From Devosiaceae bacterium (GTDB lineage Bacteria > Pseudomonadota > Alphaproteobacteria > Rhizobiales > Devosiaceae), in the NCBI GenBank assembly GCA_021648375.1, contig JAKISW010000007.1, positions 1-64,000 of the forward strand: DNA of 64,000 nucleotides, in the 5' to 3' direction. Below, piece after piece: positions 28,300 through 35,779 of this stretch (the stretch's first letter is position 1; the number at the start of each line of letters is the position of its first letter). The notes under the pieces were generated by a model. It was given only the letters and a program-made list of their open reading frames with translations. It did not search any database and was not told the DNA's origin. The position numbers and the translations under genes were made by a program.

Positions 28300-29010
28300 A
28301 TGCGCATCCTGGTAATTGAAGACGACAAAAACATCGCTAAATCCATCTGCACAGCACTCGAATTGGCCGGATTCATCACTGTATTGGAACATGATGGAGA
28401 AGATGGATGGTACACCGGTTCAAGTGAACCCTTTGATGCCATTATTCTTGATCTTGGTCTGCCCACTCTTGATGGGCTGACAATTTTAAAAAGATGGCGT
28501 AAAGAAAATGTCATTACTCCGGTACTAATTCTCACCGCACGCGGCAATTGGGATGAACGTGTTGATGGAATTGACGCCGGTGCTGATGATTATCTGGTCA
28601 AGCCCTATCGCACTGAAGAACTGGTAGCCCGCACTCGTGCGCTGGTGCGCAGGGCAGCCGGGCATGCCACCACTTCTATTCAATTGGGTGAGTTTACTCT
28701 GGATACACGTCAGATGCGAGTGTTCAAAAGCGGTCAGCCCATTGCCCTCACCCCCCAGGAATATCGTCTGGTAGCTTACCTGATGCATCAATGCGATCGG
28801 GTAGTTAGCCAAATAGAATTAACGCAGCACCTCTATTCTCAGGATTTTGAACGCGATTCCAATTCAGTCGAAGTGCTTGTGGGCAGAACGCGGCGCAAAC
28901 TGGGCAAAAACTCCATTCAAACCCGGCGCGGCTTCGGCTATATTATGGAAAAGCCAAAAAGCCAAAGTACAAGTGAGCAAAAAACCCACACTCAGGAGAA
29001 CGATTTGTGA
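28300..29010 (+). CDS. OmpR-family response regulator
   Basis: A 236-residue regulator: receiver from MRILVIEDDKNIAKSICTAL with Asp in IILDLGLPTLDG and Lys in DDYLVKPYRTEEL, then a winged helix (LTPQEYRLVAYLMHQ, RDSNSVEVLVGRTRRKLG, IQTRRGFGYIM). The fold is closest to PhoP/QseB-type regulators. The ATG at 28300 is where receiver homology begins; an upstream in-frame start at 28261 would lie inside the PepSY gene. It overlaps the kinase start by 4 bases (GTGA). Confidence 0.92.
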   Translation: MRILVIEDDKNIAKSICTALELAGFITVLEHDGEDGWYTGSSEPFDAIILDLGLPTLDGLTILKRWRKENVITPVLILTARGNWDERVDGIDAGADDYLVKPYRTEELVARTRALVRRAAGHATTSIQLGEFTLDTRQMRVFKSGQPIALTPQEYRLVAYLMHQCDRVVSQIELTQHLYSQDFERDSNSVEVLVGRTRRKLGKNSIQTRRGFGYIMEKPKSQSTSEQKTHTQENDL

Positions 29011-30368
29011 CATCGGTTTCCCTGAGACTAAAATTATTTGCCACTTCGGCAGCAACAATTCTCTTTGCCCTTGTTCTGGCCGGCATTGCAATTTCCGCCC
29101 TTTTTTCCGACCATGTAAAAAGAAATCTTACAAACGATCTGCAGGATCAATTCATTCGCCTTGTCGCCCAGCTTGACCCGACAATTGAAATTCCAACTCT
29201 AAAATCTCCCATGGCCAATCCTTCATTCTCCACTCCCTATGGGGGGTATTATTGGCAGGTAACCGATCCGGCATCTGGTGTGCAATCGCGCTCCCGCTCC
29301 ATGTGGGATGCAGTTTTTGAGCTGCCTGATTTAAATGTTTTGGATGGCCGCGCCCACACTATTGAACTAATCGACCCTGAAGGAACTCCAGCTATTGCCT
29401 GGGTGCAGCGCCTGCAGTTTGATCTGGAGGGCGGCGGCGCAAGAACTTTAGACGTCATTGTGGCTCAGGATCTGGTTCACTTTGATATTGCAATCGCAAA
29501 ATTTCGCAATGATCTGTTTGTTTTTCTTGCTATATTGGCGTTGGCCTTGTTTATCACCGCCTGGATTCAAATATCTCTTGGTCTTTCCCCATTCAAATCA
29601 ATTCGCGCTGAGATTAACGCTATTCGTACCGGCGAGGCCAACCGCATGGATAAAAAACACCCTCCTGAGGTCATGCCCATAGTTCACGAAATGAATAAAA
29701 TGCTGAAAAATCAGGAACAATCCATAACCTTCGCCCGCACTCGAGCCAGCAATCTCGCCCATTCGTTAAAAACTCATCTTTCGGTAATGCAATCAGAATC
29801 CGAAAAACTTCGTACCTCAGGACAGATTGAACATGCTGACGCCATTGAAAAATTGGGGCAGGATATGCACTCAATCATCGACCATCAGTTGCGTTTATCT
29901 CGCCTTAAAACTCGAACAAGCGCTGATTTTCTTTCCACCCCCCTTCGCTCCAGCGTGCAAAAAGTTGTCAACGCCCTGCAAAGAACGCCAGAAGGCAAAA
30001 ACCTAAGCTGGCACATCGACATAGACGCCCCCATTCATGTGGATATTGATAGCTCCGACCTAGTTGAATTGCTTGGCATATTGTTGGAAAATGCAGCGAA
30101 TTGGGCAAAAGCCAACGTCAATATTTACGCCACTAAACACGATCAGGCCATAACCTTAAATATCTCTGATGATGGCCCGGGCTTAACCAGCGCCCAGACA
30201 GAACAACTTGGAAAGCGCGGCACCCGGCTCGATCAGCAGGGCACAGGCACCGGCATCGGTATTTCGATCGCCAAAGAAATTGTTGCCATGAACAAAGGAA
30301 AAATTTCTTTTAACACCAAAGCAGGCAATGGTTTGTATGTAGAAGTAACCTTGCCAGAGGTAAGCTGA
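29007..30368 (+). CDS. Sensor histidine kinase (PhoQ/QseC-like)
   Basis: A 453-residue kinase starting with GTG. Membrane helices near 10-35 and 168-190 enclose a 130-residue periplasmic sensor; HAMP-like linker follows. The phosphoacceptor His is in ASNLAHSLKTHLSVMQ, N-box LLENAANWAK, G1 NISDDGPGL and G2 GTGTGIGISIAKEI. The LAHSLKTHL H-box is of the PhoQ type, and the acidic PepSY-like protein upstream fits sensing of cations or envelope stress, though this is inference. Confidence 0.92.
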   Translation: MTSVSLRLKLFATSAATILFALVLAGIAISALFSDHVKRNLTNDLQDQFIRLVAQLDPTIEIPTLKSPMANPSFSTPYGGYYWQVTDPASGVQSRSRSMWDAVFELPDLNVLDGRAHTIELIDPEGTPAIAWVQRLQFDLEGGGARTLDVIVAQDLVHFDIAIAKFRNDLFVFLAILALALFITAWIQISLGLSPFKSIRAEINAIRTGEANRMDKKHPPEVMPIVHEMNKMLKNQEQSITFARTRASNLAHSLKTHLSVMQSESEKLRTSGQIEHADAIEKLGQDMHSIIDHQLRLSRLKTRTSADFLSTPLRSSVQKVVNALQRTPEGKNLSWHIDIDAPIHVDIDSSDLVELLGILLENAANWAKANVNIYATKHDQAITLNISDDGPGLTSAQTEQLGKRGTRLDQQGTGTGIGISIAKEIVAMNKGKISFNTKAGNGLYVEVTLPEVS

Positions 30369-30468
30369 CTTTTCGGATATGCCCTTGGCAATCAAAGAAC
30401 CGGCAACGATAAATATTGCTGCGCAATAGTGCTAATTAGTGGATACCGACCCTAGCAATGCGTTAAGG

Positions 30469-30483
30469 TTAATGCTTAGTTAA
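30469..30483 (+). promoter_or_regulatory. Consensus CtrA box upstream of the coiled-coil gene
   Basis: TTAA-TGCTTAG-TTAA matches TTAA-N7-TTAA at all eight fixed positions. It lies about 146 bases before the ATG of the coiled-coil membrane protein gene and after the end of the kinase gene. Confidence 0.55.
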
Positions 30484-30628
30484 GTTGGCGCGAGCGCCCG
30501 TAAAGTGTCAGGATGAATGCTGGCGGGCAACCCCTTTTTGCTGACTTGTAGTCCGATTAGTTTTTGATCCGGACAAGATTATCACATCAGCAAAGTGGGC
30601 CTCGGCATATCTTTTGGGAGGAATGCTG

Positions 30629-31810
30629 ATGATTATTGAAAATGTAATGTATTTTGTGCTGGGCTTCATGGGTGCCGGGCTGTTATCTTTAATGATTATG
30701 CCCTCTATCTGGCGTCGGGCCATTCGCCTGACAAAAAAGCGCATCGAGGCCGCGACCCCTATGACCATGTCAGAGTTTCGCGCTGACAAAGATCAATTGC
30801 GGGCTGAATTTGCCCTCTCCACTCGCCGTTTAGAAATGAATGTGGAGACCTTAAGGTCCCGCCTTGCCGATCAGCTTGGCGAACTGAATAATATGCGAAG
30901 TGACCAGACCATGCTCAAGTCCGAACGTGATCAGCAATTAACAATAGTGCGCGAACTTGAAGAGCGCGAAAGCACCCTGCGTCGCAAAATTCTTGCCCTT
31001 GAGAAAGAGGGAACGGATCTCGCCCAGCGGTTGCGCATGAAAGATCGAGATTATTCCAAAACCACCAAGGAACTGGAACGCTTCCGCAATTCCAAGGGTG
31101 GAATGTCTGCCACAAAGGTCGACGAAGTACTCAATGCCTTAGAAAAAGAACGTGCTCGCGCAGAACGAATGGAAGAGCAGGTTCATCGTCTTATTGCCCA
31201 ATTGGAAACCCAGGATAACAAAACCGCCTCCGCTCATCTGGCCATCGCTGAACTGCGCGAAGATATGTCGCAAAAAGATGATGCCCTGGGTGAGAATAAA
31301 ACGGAATTGATTGAAGCGGAAGTTCGCATGGCCAATGCTGAATCCCGCTTAAGCGAATTGCTGGAAGAAACCAGCACCTTAGTCGAGCTGGAAGAAAGCA
31401 AATCCGGCCAGCTACTGGCAGAAAAACTCTCAATGGAAAAAGAACTCGAAGAACTTCGAGAATTAGTCATTGGAACCGAAACCGCCATCATCAGCGATTG
31501 GGATAGCGAACGATTAGAACAATCCCACTTACGAGAACGCTTAAACGACATTGCCTCCGATGTTTCCAGACTGGTTTATTCGGTTGAAGAAGAACTGGTG
31601 GACCCGCCAAGCGTTAGCCTGTTTGACCGGGTGCAAAAATTTTCCGACCAAAACGAGGTAGACATTCCTTCAGATAAAAAAGGCCCGCCTGCAGGGAAAA
31701 CAAACGGGGCTGACAACTCTAATGATGCACCAGGCTCCGGCCGCGCTAATTCGGGCCAATCAAGATTGTCTCGCCGCATGCGCTCCCTAAGAGACATCCA
31801 CGCTAATTAG
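30629..31810 (+). CDS. Membrane-anchored coiled-coil protein, conserved in Hyphomicrobiales
   Basis: A 393-residue protein: one N-terminal membrane helix (MYFVLGFMGAGLLSLMIM), a basic WRRAIRLTKKRIEAATPMTM segment, the conserved EFRADKDQLRAEFALSTRR, a long coiled coil to about 310, and a low-complexity Ser/Asn/Gly tail ending in an Arg-rich RLSRRMRSLRD. I recall close relatives across the order, all uncharacterised. The ATG at 30629 has GGGAGGA seven bases upstream; the ATG at 30623 is too close to it. A full CtrA box upstream suggests a role linked to cell cycle or envelope growth. Confidence 0.8.
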   Translation: MIIENVMYFVLGFMGAGLLSLMIMPSIWRRAIRLTKKRIEAATPMTMSEFRADKDQLRAEFALSTRRLEMNVETLRSRLADQLGELNNMRSDQTMLKSERDQQLTIVRELEERESTLRRKILALEKEGTDLAQRLRMKDRDYSKTTKELERFRNSKGGMSATKVDEVLNALEKERARAERMEEQVHRLIAQLETQDNKTASAHLAIAELREDMSQKDDALGENKTELIEAEVRMANAESRLSELLEETSTLVELEESKSGQLLAEKLSMEKELEELRELVIGTETAIISDWDSERLEQSHLRERLNDIASDVSRLVYSVEEELVDPPSVSLFDRVQKFSDQNEVDIPSDKKGPPAGKTNGADNSNDAPGSGRANSGQSRLSRRMRSLRDIHAN

Positions 31811-31819
31811 GATCTTAGA

Positions 31820-32325
31820 TCCCTACGTCATTGCCTAGCTTGTCCGGGTAATAACAAAAGCCCGTCGGCGCGCGGGCAATCCACAAACCCGTCATCGCGA
31901 GCGACCAGAGGGAAGCGTAGCAATCCAGTTCTGATGTTAAATTCTTTCTGGATTATCCGGTCACTAGTGTCATAAACTAGGTAATGAGCGCTGGGGCGGG
32001 AGCTTTTCAATCCTTCGCATAATACTCAGACTTCCCTCCTGCGTCATCACCCGACTTGTTCGGGTGATCCAGTAACCCGCTGTCTGGCGGGTTAAAGAGC
32101 TTTTATGTGTGATTGCTGTTCACCGCGCCAAAGACTTGGCGCAATGGATTACCTGCATGAAGCAGGTAATGACGGGGTGGGTTTTATAGTGCCCTAAGCT
32201 TACTGCCATAGTCACACTCGGAACAGCCCATCAGCGCGAAATATAAAACACCCGAGTATCCAATTGTGCATAGTGAAATTAAAGGTCGTCATACTCGGGC
32301 TTGACCCGAGTATCCAGTTTCGTCC
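31820..32325. repeat. Array of palindromic intergenic repeats
   Basis: At least five units: a TTGCCTAGCTTGTCCGGGTAA-like unit from 31830; GTCATCGCGAGCGACCAGAG...CAATCCAG at 31891-31926; a CACCCGACTTGTTCGGGTG hairpin from 32048; ATTACCTGCATGAAGCAGGTAAT near 32148-32170; and ATACTCGGGCTTGACCCGAGTAT near 32291-32313. Most share GTCAT and ATCCAG edges with 374-486. A 60-codon frame here is repeat-derived. No gene is supported in 31811-32383. Confidence 0.75.
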
Positions 32326-32351
32326 AAGTCTTTGGCGCGCATTTAATTCGG

Positions 32352-32383
32352 TAACTGTCACCATAATTAACTGTCACCGTAAT
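32352..32383. repeat. Two-copy 16-bp tandem repeat
   Basis: TAACTGTCACCATAAT (32352-32367) is followed directly by TAACTGTCACCGTAAT (32368-32383), one base different. It abuts the stop codon of the ABM-like gene. Confidence 0.8.
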
Positions 32384-32620
32384 TTAACTATACCAATCAA
32401 GCCATAATGGGTTTTTCCCGCCCGCTTCAGCATGGGCCAGATTTTCCCATTCCACATGCTCCAGCCAGTTACCCCCATCATCACATGATAAACGCCGCAA
32501 AATAAATCCATCCAGCGTTTTAATAAATTCAGAACTGGCAGAAACCGCTTTCAAAAATTCGTATTCACTAACACCCTTGTTTAGTTTGAATGTCACAACT
32601 TCAATCACACGATTATTCAT
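32384..32620 (-). CDS. ABM/dimeric alpha-beta barrel protein, probably truncated
   Basis: A 78-residue protein like small antibiotic-biosynthesis-monooxygenase domains: VIEVVTFKLNKGVSEYEFLK, a FIKTLDGFILRRLS strand pair, and GNWLEHVEWENLAHAEA. Relatives I recall are about 100 residues with one further helix and strand. Here the protein ends in GGKNPLWLDWYS, which does not resemble the expected end, and the stop lies directly at the tandem repeat and the palindromic repeat array. It is likely a truncated remnant or a protein with a replaced C-terminus. Function unknown. Confidence 0.6.
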   Translation of the reverse strand: MNNRVIEVVTFKLNKGVSEYEFLKAVSASSEFIKTLDGFILRRLSCDDGGNWLEHVEWENLAHAEAGGKNPLWLDWYS

Positions 32621-32754
32621 ATTTTTATTTCCTGAAAAACAATTAAGCTGACCTCATGGACAGCATTCAGGAACTATAAATCGCCCCACTGACAATTTAT
32701 GTCAGTGGGGCGATCTGCGAAAAAGAATTTGAAGTTATTGGGCCAGCTAAATCC

Positions 32755-33519
32755 TCACCTTGCCTGGGATTTTATCGCCAGATTGCCAACAATTGCCGCC
32801 ACGCTCAACACGCTCAAGGCCAGAAACAGGCCCAAAATTGTTTCAAAATTCAAATATTCGCCACGAAATACAGACCTTAAAGCCTGCACAACATGCTTGA
32901 TTGGGTTGAAATCCGAAACTATTTGCAGCCAGCGCGGAGCAAGGCTCATGGGTAATAAAATGCCCGAAAGCAACATTAGTGGCAGGGCAATTGAGTTGAT
33001 CATTGGTGCCAGAACATCCTCGCTTTTTAACCACAGGCCAGCAGCATATGAAAAGTAGGAAAACGCAGCCCCCAGCAATCCCACCAGCACCAAAGAGGCA
33101 AAAATTGCCCCCGGCCCAATCCGCAATCCAAATAAAAACGCCACTCCAATCAAGATAATACTTTGAACAATTAGCATAATAACATCTCGCATTACCCGCC
33201 CGGTAATTAAGGCGTTTTTGCTGGCCGGGGATACCAGCATGCGATCAATCACCCCCGATCGCCATTCAGCAACTATGCCAAACCCGACGAACAATGACCC
33301 AAACATCGCCAATTGCACAAGAATTCCCGGTACAAACACCTGCCAGGAATCTCCGACTGGAAAACCGGGAACTCCAGCAACCTGCACCAACAACGGACCA
33401 AACAGCGCCAGATATAATATCGGCTGCATTATGGAAACCAAAACCCAAATGGGATTCTGCAGGGAAAGCGTCATTGAGCGTAAAAACACCACATAACTAT
33501 CACCAAAATATTGTTTCAT
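32755..33519 (-). CDS. ABC-2 type transporter permease (DrrB-like)
   Basis: A 254-residue inner-membrane protein with six predicted helices and the ABC-2 signature (VSPASKNALITGRVMRDV and LLSGILLPMSLAPRWLQIVS followed by FNPIKHVVQALRSVF). It pairs with the ATPase gene 90 bases upstream on the same strand as a two-component exporter of the daunorubicin-resistance (DrrAB) type. Likely cargo is a drug or other hydrophobic compound, judged from the MarR gene divergent from the operon. Confidence 0.9.
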   Translation of the reverse strand: MKQYFGDSYVVFLRSMTLSLQNPIWVLVSIMQPILYLALFGPLLVQVAGVPGFPVGDSWQVFVPGILVQLAMFGSLFVGFGIVAEWRSGVIDRMLVSPASKNALITGRVMRDVIMLIVQSIILIGVAFLFGLRIGPGAIFASLVLVGLLGAAFSYFSYAAGLWLKSEDVLAPMINSIALPLMLLSGILLPMSLAPRWLQIVSDFNPIKHVVQALRSVFRGEYLNFETILGLFLALSVLSVAAIVGNLAIKSQAR

Positions 33520-33609
33520 TTTTTTAAAATCCTATGAATTTATCATCTCAGAAGAACAGGTGGTGCATCGCTGCCTATTCTTCCAAGCGTTCTGTTTTCT
33601 TGATGAAAA

Positions 33610-34572
33610 TCAATCGCGCAAAGATCGCCCCGTAAGGCTTAAAAACACATCATTAAGGGTCGGTTGTGATACCTCAATGCCGATGGCTTCAACTCCGCCT
33701 TCGTTCAAAGCTGCCGCTAATTTTGGTAACGAAGCAGCACCATCTTTCACCATGATTTGCACCAGATTTCCGCTGATTATTGGTTGGGCAATTGCTATAC
33801 TCTCGGAGCACAAAGCTGCTTTTTGAGTATCCCTGTTGTCGCGCAGGGTCAGCTTGATATTATCTCCTGCCACCTGACTTTTAAGGGTTTTTGCCTCTCC
33901 CCTGCCAACAATTTCCCCGTGATCAATGATCAGCAACCGGTCGCAAAGCGCATCTGCTTCATCCATATAATGGGTGGTTAGAAATATAGTGGTGTCAAAA
34001 TCTTCCCGAAGTTTGCGAATATGATCCCATAAATTGGCCCGTGATTGCGGATCAAGCCCGGTGGATGGCTCATCAAGAAATATCAATTCCGGCTGGTGAA
34101 TTAAGCCCATGGCAATATCAAGTCGCCGCCGCTGTCCACCGGAAAGTGATCCGCATTTTTGCTCCCATTGCCCCTCAAGGTCCAAAACATCAAATAGATG
34201 CTTGCCCCGCTCTTTTGCCTCATTACGATCAATGCCATAAAGCTGAGCATGCCAGACAATTTCATCCCCTGCCCTGGCCTCAGGACTGGTGGAGCCGCTT
34301 TGCGAAACATATCCAATATGCCGCCGCACCTGTTTTGCATCCCTGAGCAAATCAAACCCGGCGATACTTGCCTCCCCATCACTCGGCCTTAAAAGCGTGC
34401 ACAGCATTTTAAGAACTGTGGATTTTCCAGCCCCGTTTGGTCCCAAAAATCCGACAATTTCTCTTCGCTTTACTTCAAAGCTTATGTTTTTTACCGCTTC
34501 GATCACTCCCTTGGGGGTTTTGAAACTGCGTTTTAATCCCCTGACATTGATCATTGTCCCAATTTCTGGCAT
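33610..34572 (-). CDS. ABC transporter ATPase (DrrA-like)
   Basis: A 320-residue ATPase: Walker A GFLGPNGAGKSTVLKML, signature GSLSGGQRRRLDIAMGL, Walker B LIFLDEPSTGLDPQSR, switch His in TTHYMDEADALCDRL. The last 90 residues form the C-terminal extension usual in DrrA-like ATPases, with QPTLNDVFLSLTGRSLRD. I choose the ATG at 34572 because GGAG lies six bases before it; the ATG at 34584 has none. It diverges from a MarR-type regulator 43 bases away. Confidence 0.92.
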   Translation of the reverse strand: MPEIGTMINVRGLKRSFKTPKGVIEAVKNISFEVKRREIVGFLGPNGAGKSTVLKMLCTLLRPSDGEASIAGFDLLRDAKQVRRHIGYVSQSGSTSPEARAGDEIVWHAQLYGIDRNEAKERGKHLFDVLDLEGQWEQKCGSLSGGQRRRLDIAMGLIHQPELIFLDEPSTGLDPQSRANLWDHIRKLREDFDTTIFLTTHYMDEADALCDRLLIIDHGEIVGRGEAKTLKSQVAGDNIKLTLRDNRDTQKAALCSESIAIAQPIISGNLVQIMVKDGAASLPKLAAALNEGGVEAIGIEVSQPTLNDVFLSLTGRSLRD

Positions 34573-34608
34573 CAATTGCTCCATATGGCGAAATAGCTTG
34601 AAAGAAAT

Positions 34609-34629
34609 ATATCTTATGAATCAAGATAT
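34609..34629. promoter_or_regulatory. Dyad overlapping the marR start, probable operator
   Basis: ATATCTT-N7-AAGATAT, a perfect 7-bp inverted repeat around the ATG of the MarR gene. It also lies in the 43-base divergent promoter region of the exporter, suited to repression of both. Confidence 0.5.
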
Positions 34630-35254
34630 CAGCGAGTCAAGAGAAAATTATGCGGCAATGGTTGCCCGTCTAATCGCAGCGGCACGCGGCAGCCAAAATG
34701 CATCTGATATGTTTGACGAAGCTGTGGGTAAATTGCTGGGATCGAACCGCACAGACGCCCGCTGTGCCGATATAATTCAACGCTATGGCAGCATGAGCGC
34801 CGGCGAATTGGCCAAACGCGCTAATCTCACTACCGGGGCCGTCACCACCGTGATTGATCGTTTGGAAAAATCCGGCATTGCCAAAAGGGTCAGAGACAAA
34901 ACCGACCGTCGAAAAATTCACATTGAACTAACAGATTACACAAATCAGATAACCCAAACTCTTTTTGAAGGCACAGGAGAAGTTTTTGCCAGGGCCATGA
35001 AGGATGTTTCCTATGAAGAGTTAAAAATTATTTCTCAATATCTTGAGTTTACCCAGGGCCTGAACTCCGCCTATGCGCAAATCCTGCAAAAACATCTGCC
35101 AAAATCTGACGCCAGCCGCCAACAAAGATTAAAAGCTGCACAAAATTTTGCAAATGAGCAAAACCACATCAAAGGTGAGATTATCGCCAATTGGGGCAAG
35201 GAACCAGATGAACCACCCGCCACAGGCAAGTTCAGCATGTATGACGGAACCTGA
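34616..35254 (+). CDS. MarR-family transcriptional regulator
   Basis: A 212-residue winged-helix regulator: GSMSAGELAKRANLTTGAVT then VIDRLEKSGIAKRVRDKTDRRKIHIELT is a textbook MarR HTH and wing. The frame is open further upstream inside the ATPase gene, but homology starts after the ATG at 34616. The C-terminal 50 residues extend beyond a minimal MarR. It is divergent from a DrrAB-like exporter, so it is probably its drug-responsive repressor. Confidence 0.9.
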   Translation: MNQDISESRENYAAMVARLIAAARGSQNASDMFDEAVGKLLGSNRTDARCADIIQRYGSMSAGELAKRANLTTGAVTTVIDRLEKSGIAKRVRDKTDRRKIHIELTDYTNQITQTLFEGTGEVFARAMKDVSYEELKIISQYLEFTQGLNSAYAQILQKHLPKSDASRQQRLKAAQNFANEQNHIKGEIIANWGKEPDEPPATGKFSMYDGT

Positions 35255-35284
35255 CAGGCACGATTTAACTATAATCGCATGATA

Positions 35285-35403
35285 TATGACCGCAGTCAAT
35301 AAAAACCCAAGACCAACTTAAGATTGTAAATGCATTTTCCACGCGGCAAATCTCAAGGTTTTAGAAGTAAATTCAACTTGTTATAATATTGACTGCAGTC
35401 ATA
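35285..35403. repeat. Inverted pair of TGACNGCAGTCA dyads
   Basis: TATGACCGCAGTCAATA (35285-35301) and TATTGACTGCAGTCATA (35387-35403) are 17-bp inverted repeats with one mismatch, 85 bases apart. Each arm is itself nearly palindromic (TGACTGCAGTCA). They lie between converging genes, where promoters are not expected. Confidence 0.55.
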
Positions 35404-35413
35404 AAATTGTTAT

Positions 35414-35779
35414 TTATTCCACGGGAGCTTCTTCAACCACGGGAACTTCTTTCATTGTCTCGCCGGTGACTATATCTAAAATTCTCATCGTCGCATCACC
35501 ATTTTTTTGATAGGTGACTATGATTACATCGTTCATGGGCACTACCGATAATATCTGAGCACCGGCAGGTATAATAATCTCCTGCAAAGAAAATCTGTTA
35601 GCTGCGCTTTCCTCTTCCCTTGTTGAGCGATAGACAAGCGCTAAAACAATCGCCATAAGGCCAAGAATAAGTATGGCCATGGAAAATCCGAACGAGCGCT
35701 TGGCTTTGCCAATTACTTTAAACGTCTCGTCGTTCATTTCGCTTGTCTGTTCGTTTTTATAAGGGTCTGAATTAGTCAT
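35414..35779 (-). CDS. Small bitopic membrane protein, DUF6476-like
   Basis: A 121-residue protein: short cytoplasmic start, one membrane helix (FGFSMAILILGLMAIVLALVY) and a periplasmic beta-rich part (EIIIPAGAQILSVVPMNDVIIVTYQKNG) with an acidic end. Size, topology and position divergent from rluD fit the DUF6476 proteins of Alphaproteobacteria as I remember them. The ATG at 35779 overlaps the rluD ATG; an ATG at 35737 is an alternative that would avoid the overlap. Function unknown. Confidence 0.7.
   Translation of the reverse strand: MTNSDPYKNEQTSEMNDETFKVIGKAKRSFGFSMAILILGLMAIVLALVYRSTREEESAANRFSLQEIIIPAGAQILSVVPMNDVIIVTYQKNGDATMRILDIVTGETMKEVPVVEEAPVE

Noticed and set aside
31828..32010. 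60-codon open frame on the minus strand
   Set aside because: Entirely within the repeat array; repeat-derived peptide.
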